A DNA stretch of 64,000 nt from Muricauda sp. SCSIO 64092 (GTDB lineage Bacteria > Bacteroidota > Bacteroidia > Flavobacteriales > Flavobacteriaceae), in contig NZ_CP095413.1 in NCBI RefSeq assembly GCF_023016285.1, positions 124,001-188,000 on the forward strand, read 5' to 3'. Below the pieces are notes generated by a model. That model searched no databases. It saw only the letters and a program-made list of their open reading frames with translations, and had not been told where the DNA came from. Shown piece after piece: positions 8,384 through 16,614 of the stretch. Position 1 is the stretch's first letter. Every line of letters starts with the position of its first letter. The position numbers and the translations under genes were made by a program.

Positions 8384-8411
8384 AACGGAAAACAGACCAG
8401 TTCCGTTTTTT
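8384..8411 (+). terminator. rho-independent terminator without an upstream gene
   Basis: Stem AACGGAA / TTCCGTT with a 10-base loop, followed by T residues to 8411. No plus-strand gene lies upstream for more than 1.3 kb, so it either ends a short RNA started near 8361 or acts as an attenuator of the downstream genes. The A-run before the stem allows bidirectional action. Confidence 0.6.
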
Positions 8412-8432
8412 GTAATTTTTAAGCAATCTAAC

Positions 8433-8461
8433 TTTAAATAATTGATTTACAATTATTTAAA
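8433..8461. promoter_or_regulatory. perfect 12-5-12 palindrome, candidate Fur-family operator
   Basis: TTTAAATAATTG, spacer ATTTA, then CAATTATTTAAA: 12-bp arms without a mismatch. It is AT-rich and contains AATAATT/AATTATT halves reminiscent of PerR/Fur boxes. It lies about 58 bp before the ATG of the Cys-rich gene and just upstream of a TATCTTTA element at 8485-8492. Autoregulation by the Fur-family protein encoded two genes on is the obvious hypothesis. Confidence 0.6.
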
Positions 8462-8518
8462 TTCATTCTATCCATTCTCGGTCGTATCTTTAATAGGAAC
8501 TTTAAAACAGTGGGTACT

Positions 8519-8767
8519 ATGGCTATACGATTAGGAAACACCTGTGCGAATTGTGACAAATTAATGAGCGATAGCACATGTACGGTTCACAACGTGAAGG
8601 TCGGCCACCTTTACACCTGTGACAGTTTTGAAATGAAAGCGAGATTGGCCGATGAAAGAAATTGCACAAGCTGCCTCCGTTTTGAAAGGGAGGATTGTGC
8701 CAACCCGCAAAAAGCAGCTCCAGGGATGATGTGTGCTGTTTGGGCGCCCCGAAGTATGAGTGCCTAA
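8519..8767 (+). CDS. small Cys-rich protein upstream of the Fur-family gene
   Basis: An 82-residue protein starting at ATG 8519; a GTG at 8510 is in frame but less likely. It contains eight Cys in the patterns CANC, STC, YTC, CTSC, EDC and MMC, plus His residues near VHN and VGH, which strongly suggests one or two zinc- or iron-binding knuckles. There is no signal peptide or membrane segment, so it should be cytoplasmic. I do not recognise a named family. It lies 90 bp before the Fur-family regulator and behind a perfect palindrome, so a role linked to metal or peroxide sensing is plausible inference. Codon use matches the neighbours, and the Cys spacing supports a real gene. Confidence 0.75.
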   Translation: MAIRLGNTCANCDKLMSDSTCTVHNVKVGHLYTCDSFEMKARLADERNCTSCLRFEREDCANPQKAAPGMMCAVWAPRSMSA

Positions 8768-8787
8768 AACCGGGCTTGAACGTATTG

Positions 8788-8818
8788 GGGGCGGTATTTC
8801 CCTATCGGCCCCATTTTT
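8788..8818 (+). terminator. possible weak terminator between Cys-rich and Fur-family genes
   Basis: GGGGC at 8788-8792 can pair with GCCCC at 8808-8812, with additional imperfect pairing inside, followed by ATTTTT. It would reduce read-through into the regulator gene. The stem is imperfect, so this is tentative. Confidence 0.3.
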
Positions 8819-8857
8819 CCTTCTCATGCTTTGCTTGAAAAATACAAGTCCCCAAGA

Positions 8858-9322
8858 ATGGACATCGAATCCAAAATAGAAGTGGTCAAAAAGGTATTCA
8901 CTGAGTACCTACAGAATAATGGGCACCGAAAGACTCCCGAAAGGTTTGCCATTCTAGAGGAGATTTATTCCAACAACGAACATTTTGATGTGGATGAGCT
9001 CTACTTCCAAATGAAGAAAAAGAACTACCGGGTGAGCCGGGCCACAATCTACAACAACATCGAATTGATGATAGCCTGTGGTTTGGTTAGAAAGCACTTG
9101 TTCGGGGACGCCAAGGCGCGATATGAGAAATCATATTTTGATAAACAACACGATCATATTGTCCTTACGGACACCGGGGAGATACTTGAGTTCTGCGACC
9201 CTAGAATCCAGCTCATCAAAAAGACCATTGAGGAAGTATTCAAAATCAATATCCATAACCATTCCCTTTATTTTTATGCCACACTCAAACCCGCCACTTC
9301 AAGTGTTAAGGTTGAGGAATAA
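8858..9322 (+). CDS. Fur-family transcriptional regulator
   Basis: A metal-dependent DNA-binding repressor of about 154 residues (start ATG 8858; an upstream TTG at 8831 would add nine residues). The winged helix covers residues about 10-85, with [14 protein letters not shown], the hallmark [14 protein letters not shown] and the recognition helix [13 protein letters not shown]. The dimerisation part contains the metal-site segment [19 protein letters not shown]. The CxxC pairs of a structural zinc site are absent: only one Cys follows (EFCD), so the protein is not a canonical four-Cys PerR/Zur. Iron (Fur) or peroxide (PerR) sensing cannot be separated by eye. The preceding gene encodes a Cys-rich protein, and a palindrome at 8433-8461 is a candidate site. 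Confidence 0.9.
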   Translation: MDIESKIEVVKKVFTEYLQNNGHRKTPERFAILEEIYSNNEHFDVDELYFQMKKKNYRVSRATIYNNIELMIACGLVRKHLFGDAKARYEKSYFDKQHDHIVLTDTGEILEFCDPRIQLIKKTIEEVFKINIHNHSLYFYATLKPATSSVKVEE

Positions 9323-9496
9323 TTTTTTTAGGGGTTTCTTAAAACGGACCTGTTGGCAAAAGAACATTTCACAGGTAGGGGCGGTGATTTCCCTGTAGAT
9401 GCTTCAAAAGTGTGAAATTGCCATTCGCTGTCAGCATTTGATGACTTATGTAGTGGCGTTTTAGCTCAGTCCAACAACAAAATGTACCAGAAAGGC

Positions 9497-9504
9497 TACC
9501 TTTG
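9497..9504 (+). promoter_or_regulatory. promoter -7 element before the RsmB-like gene
   Basis: TACCTTTG matches TAnnTTTG exactly, 17 bp before the ATG at 9522, implying a very short leader. A convincing -33 TTG is not obvious. Confidence 0.45.
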
Positions 9505-9521
9505 CAAGCTCATTCTATGCT

Positions 9522-10736
9522 ATGCGTCTCCACAGGAATTTGGTCTTTGCCGTTATTGATGCCCTGAACCTTATCTTCAATGAAAATGGCTATGCCGATA
9601 AGGTAATTGAAAAAGTCCTTAAATATGACAAACGATGGGGGGCAAGAGATCGTGGTTTTATTGCGGAAACAACCTATGAAATTGTCCGTTACAAACGTTT
9701 GTATTCAGAAATCGCGGAGGTAAGTGCACCCTACTCACGGGCCAATCTATTTCGTTTGTTTGCCGTATGGGCCGTATTGCGGGGGATTCCACTGCCCGAT
9801 TGGAAACAATTGGAAGATACGCCCGTTAGACGGATCAAAGGACGCTTTGATGAGCTGTCCAAAATTAGAAAACTGCGGGAATCCGTCCCGGATTGGTTGG
9901 ACGAACGTTGCGAAAAAGCACTCGGCAAGGAATTATGGGACAAGGAAAGTGCCGCCCTGAACATACAGGCCGAAGTGGTCTTACGAACGAATACCTTAAA
10001 AATGAACAAAGGGGACCTTCGTAAGATATTGGGCGAAATGGCTATTGGGACTGAAACGGTTTCCGGTGCCATTGATGCCCTAAAACTGAAAGAAAGAAAA
10101 AATGTGTTCACCACAGAAGCGTTTAAGACAGGCTTGTTTGAAGTACAGGACGCCTCATCGCAATTGGTTGCGCCCTACTTGGATGTTGCTCCAGGACAAC
10201 GTGTAGTGGACGCCTGTGCAGGGGCAGGTGGCAAAACACTGCATTTGGCCGCACTGATGCAAAACAAAGGGCAGTTGATTGCCATGGACATCTATGAAAG
10301 TAAACTGAAAAAGCTAAAAATCAGGGCCAGACGCAATGGTGTCCACAATATGGAGACCCGAATTATAGAAAACGCAAAGGCCATCAAAAAACTTCATGGT
10401 AAAGCGGACAGGGTCTTGTTGGACGCCCCATGTTCCGGTCTTGGTGTACTAAGGCGTAACCCCGATAGCAAGTGGAAATTGGAACCCGACTTCGTGGAAC
10501 GCATCAAAGGGGTACAGCAAAAAATTCTGGGGGAGTATTCCAAAATGGTCAAACCGGGCGGTAAATTGGTCTATGCCACTTGTTCCATCCTTCCAGAGGA
10601 AAACACGGAACAAGTTGCACATTTTTTAGCTTCGGAATTTGGGCAAACCTTCACTTTGATAAAAGAACAAAGCATTTATGCATCGGAAAGTGGTTTTGAT
10701 GGGTTCTATATGGCCCTTTTGGAGAAAACAGGATAA
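9522..10736 (+). CDS. RsmB/NOP-type RNA (cytosine-5) methyltransferase
   Basis: A 404-residue SAM-dependent RNA m5C methyltransferase. The N-terminal 130 residues resemble the NusB-like RNA-binding part of RsmB. The catalytic domain begins near residue 140; its SAM loop is DACAGAGGKTLHLAALM (about 231-247). DAPCSGLGVLRRNPDSKW contains the family Pro-Cys motif and YATCSILPEEN the second conserved Cys; these two Cys residues act in covalent attack and release of the target cytosine. The likely substrate is 16S rRNA (C967 in the E. coli enzyme), but paralogues modify other RNAs. It is a stand-alone gene with its own TAnnTTTG promoter. Confidence 0.92.
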   Translation: MRLHRNLVFAVIDALNLIFNENGYADKVIEKVLKYDKRWGARDRGFIAETTYEIVRYKRLYSEIAEVSAPYSRANLFRLFAVWAVLRGIPLPDWKQLEDTPVRRIKGRFDELSKIRKLRESVPDWLDERCEKALGKELWDKESAALNIQAEVVLRTNTLKMNKGDLRKILGEMAIGTETVSGAIDALKLKERKNVFTTEAFKTGLFEVQDASSQLVAPYLDVAPGQRVVDACAGAGGKTLHLAALMQNKGQLIAMDIYESKLKKLKIRARRNGVHNMETRIIENAKAIKKLHGKADRVLLDAPCSGLGVLRRNPDSKWKLEPDFVERIKGVQQKILGEYSKMVKPGGKLVYATCSILPEENTEQVAHFLASEFGQTFTLIKEQSIYASESGFDGFYMALLEKTG

Positions 10737-10750
10737 TTATTTGATTTATG

Positions 10751-10758
10751 TAACTTTG
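10751..10758 (+). promoter_or_regulatory. promoter -7 element before the AraC-family gene
   Basis: TAACTTTG matches TAnnTTTG exactly, four bases before the ATG at 10763. This implies a leaderless or nearly leaderless transcript. Confidence 0.45.
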
Positions 10759-10762
10759 GGAC

Positions 10763-11671
10763 ATGCAAAAAAAAGTGTCGATAGAAGACTTTTACGAATC
10801 TACCCATCACTATGTCCCGGAAAGTGTAAAATCCGGTATTGGTCATTTTAATGTATTTAAACTCGATGAATTTGCCGGCCCCAAACCCAAACCGATGCCT
10901 TTCAATAGAAGGGATTATTATAAAATAAGTTTGGTAAAGGGCAAAAGTAGGGTTCACTATGCGGATAAAGTGGTCACTGTTGAAAAACAGGTGATGGTTT
11001 TTTCCAATCCCCAAATACCCTATAATTGGGAGCGGATAGATGAACAATTGACCGGTTACTTTTGCGTTTTCACGGATACCTTTTTTCACCAATTCGGGGA
11101 TTTGACCCAGTATCCCGTTTTTCAACCCAATGGGAATCCCGTCCTTGAACTTTCAGATGAACAGTTAGCGTCAATTATTCCCATATTCGTGCGTATGTTG
11201 GACGAGATCAATTCCGACTACGCCTATAAATACGATTTACTGCGCAATATGGTGTTTGAACTGATCCATTCCGGATTAAAGATGCAACCGGCCCAGGTTG
11301 CCCTACAATCCAATTCCAATGCGTCAGAACGTATTTCCGGACTTTTTATGGAACTGTTGGAACGGCAATTCCCAATAGAAAGTCCATTGCAACGCATGGG
11401 TTTGCGTTCGGCATCCGATTTTGCCAATCAGCTAAGTGTTCATGTCAATCATTTGAATCGCGCGTTAAAGGAAACCTTGGAAAAAAGTACATCGGTATTA
11501 ATTGCCGAACGCGTGGTCCAGGAAGCCAAAATCCTGCTTCGCCATACCAATTGGAACGTTTCTGAGATAGGCAATTCCCTGGGTTTTGAAGAAACCGCCC
11601 ATTTCTCCAATTTCTTTAAAAAACATGCGGACCACTCCCCTGCCGCGTACCGGAAATTGGAAATTGTTTGA
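10763..11671 (+). CDS. AraC-family transcriptional regulator
   Basis: A 302-residue regulator. The N-terminal half (about residues 40-110) has the alternating strands of a cupin-like effector-binding domain (ISLVKGKSRVHYADKVVTVEKQVMVF lies here). The C-terminal 100 residues hold the double helix-turn-helix: LSVHVNHLNRALKETLEKS for the first reading helix, then NVSEIGNSLGFEETAHFSNFFKKH followed by SPAAYRK, the AraC signature. The SDR gene begins 88 bp downstream on the same strand, so that oxidoreductase is the natural target (inference). The effector is unknown. All signature positions are present. Confidence 0.92.
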   Translation: MQKKVSIEDFYESTHHYVPESVKSGIGHFNVFKLDEFAGPKPKPMPFNRRDYYKISLVKGKSRVHYADKVVTVEKQVMVFSNPQIPYNWERIDEQLTGYFCVFTDTFFHQFGDLTQYPVFQPNGNPVLELSDEQLASIIPIFVRMLDEINSDYAYKYDLLRNMVFELIHSGLKMQPAQVALQSNSNASERISGLFMELLERQFPIESPLQRMGLRSASDFANQLSVHVNHLNRALKETLEKSTSVLIAERVVQEAKILLRHTNWNVSEIGNSLGFEETAHFSNFFKKHADHSPAAYRKLEIV

Positions 11672-11759
11672 TTTTTGCAACTCTTGGTTTCACTTTCGTA
11701 AGGTAAACCGCGACCCACAATGGAACTTTGTAGTGTTCAATTTAAAAAACAAAAACACT

Positions 11760-12521
11760 ATGGATTCCAGAAAAATAGCATTGGTTACAGGGGGTAGCCG
11801 GGGACTGGGCAGGGATATGGCAGTTAACCTGGCCAAAAAAGGATTGGATGTGGTCATTACCTACAATTCCAACAGTGGAGCTGCCCAGCAAACCCTTGAA
11901 TTGATTGGCGCCGAAGGCGCGCAGGGCATCGCACTACAATTGGATGCCCGAAACAGTACTGCTTTTGAGGCTTTTAAAACCAATTTGGTAACAGAACTAA
12001 ATAAGCAGTGGAACAGATCCAAAATTGATTATTTGGTCAATAACGCAGGTTTTGGCCACGAGGGTTCGGTTTTCGATACTTCAGAAGAAGCTTTTGATGA
12101 CCTTATGAACGTCCATTTCAAAGGCGTATATTTCCTTACCCAAAAGCTACTTGACGCCATGAATGATGGCGGGGGCATTGTAAACATTTCCAGTGGTTTG
12201 GCCCGGTTTTCGTTCCCAGGATATTCTGCCTATGCGGCCATGAAGGGAGCTGTTGAAGTCTATACCCGATATCTGGCCAAGGAATTGGGGACACGAAAAA
12301 TTAAGGCCAATACGGTCGCTCCAGGAGCAATCAACACGGATTTTAATAAGGATCGTTTTGAAGCGGCACCTCAGGTAGTCGAGATCATAGCTTCGTTAAC
12401 GGCATTGGGTCGTGTTGGCGAAGCAGAGGATATTGGTAGTGTGGTGGCGTTTTTGTGTATCGATGATGCTGCCTGGATCAATGGTCAACGCATTGAAGCC
12501 TCTGGAGGGATGTTTGTCTAA
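11760..12521 (+). CDS. short-chain dehydrogenase/reductase (SDR)
   Basis: A 253-residue classical SDR. The nucleotide-binding motif TGGSRGLGRDM is at residues about 11-21, the NNAGFGHEG motif near 97, and the catalytic set is Ser in VNISSG near 150 with YSAYAAMKG (Tyr and Lys) near 163-171. The motif VAPGAINTDF near 193 and the C-terminal INGQRIEASGG are usual for the 3-oxoacyl-ACP-reductase/glucose-dehydrogenase-like group. The open frame extends upstream to 11586 inside the AraC gene, but the SDR fold begins only at the ATG at 11760. It follows the AraC regulator and is closed by a strong terminator. Substrate is unknown. Confidence 0.93.
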   Translation: MDSRKIALVTGGSRGLGRDMAVNLAKKGLDVVITYNSNSGAAQQTLELIGAEGAQGIALQLDARNSTAFEAFKTNLVTELNKQWNRSKIDYLVNNAGFGHEGSVFDTSEEAFDDLMNVHFKGVYFLTQKLLDAMNDGGGIVNISSGLARFSFPGYSAYAAMKGAVEVYTRYLAKELGTRKIKANTVAPGAINTDFNKDRFEAAPQVVEIIASLTALGRVGEAEDIGSVVAFLCIDDAAWINGQRIEASGGMFV

Positions 12522-12527
12522 ATCAAT

Positions 12528-12556
12528 AAAAGCCCCAAATTGGGGCTTTTTTATTC
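12528..12556 (+). terminator. rho-independent terminator after the SDR gene
   Basis: AAAAGCCCCAA pairs with TTGGGGCTTTT around a one-base centre (effective loop of about five bases), followed by further T residues, starting seven bases after the SDR stop codon. Confidence 0.87.
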
Positions 12557-12736
12557 TTTTTTAAGGTGGGATAAGCCATTCCCAACCGCACCACACAAAA
12601 ATTGTATTTGGTTTCATCCTGTAGGCAATTCAGGCGTTGATAGTTAAAAACATTAAAAATTAGAGCTTTCTTAGGATAACTCTTCCGCAGTATCCCTTAT
12701 TTTTACAGTACAACCTTACCAAGGCCATCAATTGCT

Positions 12737-13450
12737 ATGATTAAAATCCATAAACTCCTTGGTATACTTCCCATTTTGATTTCCTTCGTATCTGTCTGTG
12801 CCCAAGATGGTCCTTACTCGTATAAAAAGAATGACCCCAATGGAATTGGCAAATGGTATATGGGTAGGGAAATTGCCCATGTAATGGGGTTTCAGGGCAT
12901 GTACTGGTTGGAACGCCCAGAGCGTGAAAGGGAGGAGAAAGCCACTAAGCTATTGGAAAATATGCAACTATCCGAAACTGATGTCATTGCGGATATTGGC
13001 GCAGGTTCTGGATATCATGTTTTCAAAATGGCAGAAAAAACACCTAAAGGAATTATCTATGCCGTGGATATCCAAGAAGAGATGTTGGAAGCGCTAAAAT
13101 TCCGAAAACGGGAATTCAAGGCAGGTAATGTTGAAATCGTTAGGGGTTCTGAAAAAAATGTCAATCTCCCCAAAAACACACTGGATAAGGTGCTTATTGT
13201 AGATGTATATCATGAAATGGGTTATCCCATGGAAATGATGCGGTCCATTTACAATGCCATGAAAAAAGAAGGCAAGCTATTCCTGATCGAGTATCGAGGT
13301 GAAGACCCAAGTGTACCCATTAAACGGTTGCATAAAATGACAGAGGAGCAAGCGGTTAAGGAAATGGCCGCCGTAGGATTTGTGTTGAAGGAAAACATCG
13401 ATAATTTGCCATGGCAGCATTGTATGGTATTTGTCAAGGAAATAAATTAA
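12737..13450 (+). CDS. exported class I SAM-dependent methyltransferase-like protein
   Basis: A 237-residue protein with a clear signal peptide (LLGILPILISFVSVCAQ) ahead of a Rossmann methyltransferase domain. Motif I, ADIGAGSGYHVFKMAE, is at residues about 85-100; AVDIQEEML near 115 is motif II with the acidic SAM-ribose ligand, and VLIVDVYHEMGYP near 153 is the post-motif. Methyltransferases of this fold are normally cytoplasmic because SAM is, so an exported copy is odd. The family is recurrent in Bacteroidota and the substrate is unknown. The stop codon directly abuts the ATG of the exported CIA30 protein, so the pair is co-translated. Confidence 0.85.
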   Translation: MIKIHKLLGILPILISFVSVCAQDGPYSYKKNDPNGIGKWYMGREIAHVMGFQGMYWLERPEREREEKATKLLENMQLSETDVIADIGAGSGYHVFKMAEKTPKGIIYAVDIQEEMLEALKFRKREFKAGNVEIVRGSEKNVNLPKNTLDKVLIVDVYHEMGYPMEMMRSIYNAMKKEGKLFLIEYRGEDPSVPIKRLHKMTEEQAVKEMAAVGFVLKENIDNLPWQHCMVFVKEIN

Positions 13451-13993
13451 ATGCAACAACAAATTGTCATAGTAGTCCTATTTTTAATCCCCATCATTAT
13501 GAAAGCCCAAACCCTTTTTGATGCCAACACCAATCCAAATTCCAAAAACTGGTATATCATTGATGATGTTGTTATGGGGGGGCGTTCCTCTGGTGAGTTT
13601 GGGATCACCAAAGAGGGGAATGCTAAATTCTCCGGAACGGTTTCCCTGGAAAACAATGGAGGATTTTCTTCGGTACGATATGTTATGGAGACCCTAAGGG
13701 TGACTCCGGAAAGTAAAGTTCGAATCCGCCTAAAGGGGGATGGAAGCAACTATCAATTCCGTGTTAGGCACCAAAGGGGAAGTTATTACAGTTATATCAC
13801 CAAATTTGAAACGACCGGAAACTGGCAAACCTTGGATTTTCAACTTAAAGACCTCTACCCCACCTTTCGGGGACGACGATTAAACTTTCCGAATTTCGAT
13901 CATCATAAAATTGAAGAAATCACTTTTCTTATTGCAAATAAGGTTCCCCAAAAATTTGAACTGACCATTTCAAGAATTGAATTGTTGGATTGA
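13451..13993 (+). CDS. CIA30-family (NADH:ubiquinone oxidoreductase assembly factor-like) exported protein
   Basis: A 180-residue protein. A signal peptide (IVIVVLFLIPIIMKAQ) precedes a galactose-binding-like beta-sandwich with the CIA30 hallmarks WYIIDDVVMGGRSSGEF near residues 35-51, NNGGFSSVRY near 73, and RLKGDGSNYQFRVRH near 97. In mitochondria CIA30 helps assemble complex I; bacterial members are mostly uncharacterised and may bind glycans or other ligands. Export to the periplasm argues against a direct complex I role here. The gene starts immediately at the end of the exported methyltransferase-like gene. Confidence 0.87.
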   Translation: MQQQIVIVVLFLIPIIMKAQTLFDANTNPNSKNWYIIDDVVMGGRSSGEFGITKEGNAKFSGTVSLENNGGFSSVRYVMETLRVTPESKVRIRLKGDGSNYQFRVRHQRGSYYSYITKFETTGNWQTLDFQLKDLYPTFRGRRLNFPNFDHHKIEEITFLIANKVPQKFELTISRIELLD

Positions 13994-14093
13994 CGTATTT
14001 AGAACCACAATAAACTAAACCGTGACCAACCCAATGAACCAAACATTGGACTATCTTTCCTTCTGGTTTAGTGACCACTATTGAATCCAAACT

Positions 14094-16295
14094 GTGCGAA
14101 CCATAAAACTGCTTCAGGCTTTCCAATCAGTCCTACACCGCTTATTGGCATTCATTCTGTTGCTCGGTTTTATGGAGCTTGGTTTTGGTCAAACCATTGA
14201 GCGACCCGAATTTGCCTCTGGAAAGTTGACCGAATCCTTGGATTTTGACGGGGCCTTGAATGAAGAGGACTGGAAAAACGCCCCTGTGCTCACCAATCTT
14301 AAGACTACCGTTCCCGAAGAAGGGGGAATCCCATCACAGACTACTTTGGTTCAGGTCATAGCTGATGCCAGAACGGTAGTGATTGGCATTACCTGCAACG
14401 ATAGCAATCCCGATGGAATTATTCGATTCTCCAAACTTCGGGATGCGGACATTTCTGAAGAAGACCATGTGAAGGTGGTCATTGATCCTTTTTTGGATGG
14501 GCAATCGGGTTACATCTTTGCCGTGAATTCATTGGCAGCACGTTATGACGCTTTGGTTTCGGACCGTGGTGAAGACGAAAACGAAGATTGGGATGCTGTG
14601 TGGGATGCCAAAACACAGATAACCGAGAGGGGCTGGACAGCAGAAATTGTGATTCCCATTCAGAGTATCGCTTTCAAAAAAGGGTTATCAAAATGGGGCT
14701 TTAATATAGAGCGGCGCATACAACGCAATTTGGAGACCATTCGCTGGGCCAATGTCAAGCGTGACCAATGGATTGCCCAGACGAGTCGCGCAGGTGTGGT
14801 CACTGGGCTTCCTGAATTCAATTATGGCGTTGGGATCAATATTCGCCCCTCATTGATTGCCAATGCCAACCAACTGGGACCGGATCGTGCTATGGTCGTG
14901 GACCCTGACGTCAGTTTGGATGCCAACCAACGTATTGGTCCCAATGTGCTCGCCACATTTACATTAAATACCGACTTTGGTGAAACCGAAGTGGATACCC
15001 GCCAAACCAACCTCACCCGTTTCCCCTTATTTTTTCCTGAGAGAAGGATATTTTTTCTTGAAGGTTCCGATATTTTCGAATTTGGCTTTGGTACGGGTAC
15101 CAGCACGGTACTGCCTTTTTTTAGTCGTCGGATCGGTTTACGAAACAATGTGCAGATTCCAGTAGTTGGGGGCACCAAACTCAATGGTCGTATTGGAAAG
15201 ACTGCCTTTGGCGGATTGGGCATTCGCACTGACGATTTCAGTTTAGACGATGACAGTTTTGATGCCACCAATATGGGAGTGGTCCGGGTTCGCCGCAACG
15301 TGCTCAAAGAAAGTTCGGTAGGGTTTATCGCCTCGTCAGGTGATCCCCTGGGAAGGGACGGCAGTTGGATGTCCGGAGGTGATTTTACCTTTCAGACGAC
15401 CCGATTCAAGGGAGACAAAAACTTTTTGGTCGGGGGTTGGGCACTATTCACTGACCGAGGGGATCTATCGGGTGACCGTTCCGCGGCGGGTTTTAAAATT
15501 GATTACCCTAATGACCGGTGGGACGTTGCGGTCACCTATGCCCGTATTGGGGAGCAGTTCGATCCCTCCTTGGGCTTTGTGCCCAGACAGGGTGTCAACT
15601 TTTACCGTTTCGGGGGCACCTTTGCTCCCCGGCCGAAAACGCCTTGGCTCCGTCAAATGTTCCACCAATTTTTTGTGACCTATATCAACAATATTTCCGG
15701 GCCATGGCAATCCTACAGTGTGTTTACCGCGCCCATCAACTGGCGTTTGGAAAGCGGCGACCGTATTGAGGCCAACGTTCGGCCTACGGGTGAAAATATT
15801 TTGGTGCCTTTTGATATTTCCGAAGGAGTCACCATTCCGGTGGGGGAATACAATTTTATGCGTTATCGATTGGAAGCGGAATTTGCCCGTAAGCGACGAT
15901 TGAGCGGTCAGGCTACTTGGTGGTTTGGTAGTTTTTATGAAGGTACCTTGGATGAGTTTGAACTCACCCTCAATTGGAATCCCAGTGCCTTGCTGGCCTT
16001 TGAATTCAATGGCCTTCACAACCGTGCCCGGTTGCCCTTTGGGGATTTTGATCAAAGCTTGGCAGGACTTCGTGTACGCTTTAATGTCACCTCCAATTTG
16101 CAATTGAACAGCTATTTGCAATACGATACGGATAGCCGGGTATTGGGATTAAACGCCCGTATCCACTGGATATTCTCATCGCTGGGCGATGTCTTCCTCG
16201 TTTTTAACAACAATACCATAAACAACATCAACCAACCTTGGGAGCTTCAAAACCGTCAGATTTTATTAAAAGTCCGGTATAATTTTAGGTTGTAA
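14094..16295 (+). CDS. DUF5916 / CBM9-like outer-membrane-associated protein
   Basis: A 733-residue exported protein starting at GTG 14094, which gives a proper signal peptide (LLAFILLLGFMELGFGQ). Residues about 35-230 look like a family 9 carbohydrate-binding domain (LDFDGALNEEDWKNAP near 45, then the VKVVIDPFLDG and YIFAVNSLAARYD segments). The rest is DUF5916, with TRFPLFFPERRIFFLEGSDIF around residues 300-320 and many amphipathic strands that end in an aromatic/basic terminus (VRYNFRL), typical of an outer-membrane beta-barrel. The family is common in Bacteroidota and its role is unknown, though a link to glycan or peptide handling is often assumed. No partner gene is obvious. Confidence 0.88.
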   Translation: MRTIKLLQAFQSVLHRLLAFILLLGFMELGFGQTIERPEFASGKLTESLDFDGALNEEDWKNAPVLTNLKTTVPEEGGIPSQTTLVQVIADARTVVIGITCNDSNPDGIIRFSKLRDADISEEDHVKVVIDPFLDGQSGYIFAVNSLAARYDALVSDRGEDENEDWDAVWDAKTQITERGWTAEIVIPIQSIAFKKGLSKWGFNIERRIQRNLETIRWANVKRDQWIAQTSRAGVVTGLPEFNYGVGINIRPSLIANANQLGPDRAMVVDPDVSLDANQRIGPNVLATFTLNTDFGETEVDTRQTNLTRFPLFFPERRIFFLEGSDIFEFGFGTGTSTVLPFFSRRIGLRNNVQIPVVGGTKLNGRIGKTAFGGLGIRTDDFSLDDDSFDATNMGVVRVRRNVLKESSVGFIASSGDPLGRDGSWMSGGDFTFQTTRFKGDKNFLVGGWALFTDRGDLSGDRSAAGFKIDYPNDRWDVAVTYARIGEQFDPSLGFVPRQGVNFYRFGGTFAPRPKTPWLRQMFHQFFVTYINNISGPWQSYSVFTAPINWRLESGDRIEANVRPTGENILVPFDISEGVTIPVGEYNFMRYRLEAEFARKRRLSGQATWWFGSFYEGTLDEFELTLNWNPSALLAFEFNGLHNRARLPFGDFDQSLAGLRVRFNVTSNLQLNSYLQYDTDSRVLGLNARIHWIFSSLGDVFLVFNNNTINNINQPWELQNRQILLKVRYNFRL

Positions 16296-16614
16296 AAAAA
16301 TACTGTTCTAGAATGTAGAAAGTCCATTGGTTTAGAAGTCACAATAGATTTTCCACCAATATTTATAATTCTTGCAACCTATTGCATCCGGTAGAAGTGG
16401 AAATACAATATTAAAAACGCCGCAAGCTCTCTAAAGATCAAAATTATTTTCTACATTAAATACTTCAATAGCACTGAACTCCTCTGATTTAGATTTTGAG
16501 TATTGATGACCTTGACAAAACACAGAGTAGAAAAAATATTGATTTGTAGTTACCAACCATCTCCAAAATGAGAATTGCCATACTCAATAAACCTAAATTT
16601 GTAGATTTGATTTG
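16296..16614. other. AT-rich non-coding stretch before the ImmA/DUF4411 module
   Basis: No credible reading frame, RNA gene or strong hairpin. The base composition turns visibly AT-rich after about 16300, which may mark the left edge of an acquired segment. The only recognisable signal is the promoter element at 16594-16601. Confidence 0.5.
16575..16601 (+). promoter_or_regulatory. candidate promoter of the ImmA/IrrE-DUF4411 pair
   Basis: TTG at 16575-16577 and an exact TAnnTTTG (TAAATTTG) at 16594-16601 with a 16-bp spacer; the ATG at 16615 is 13 bp further on. Confidence 0.45.

Noticed and set aside
9451-9480. A tRNA-like stretch containing TTTAGCTCAGT
   Set aside because: The sequence around it cannot form an acceptor stem, anticodon arm or T-arm with GTTCGA.
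14013-14075. ACTAAACC / GGTTTAGT inverted repeat before the DUF5916 gene
   Set aside because: Arms of eight bases about 45 bases apart are easily expected by chance, and no promoter element relates to them.
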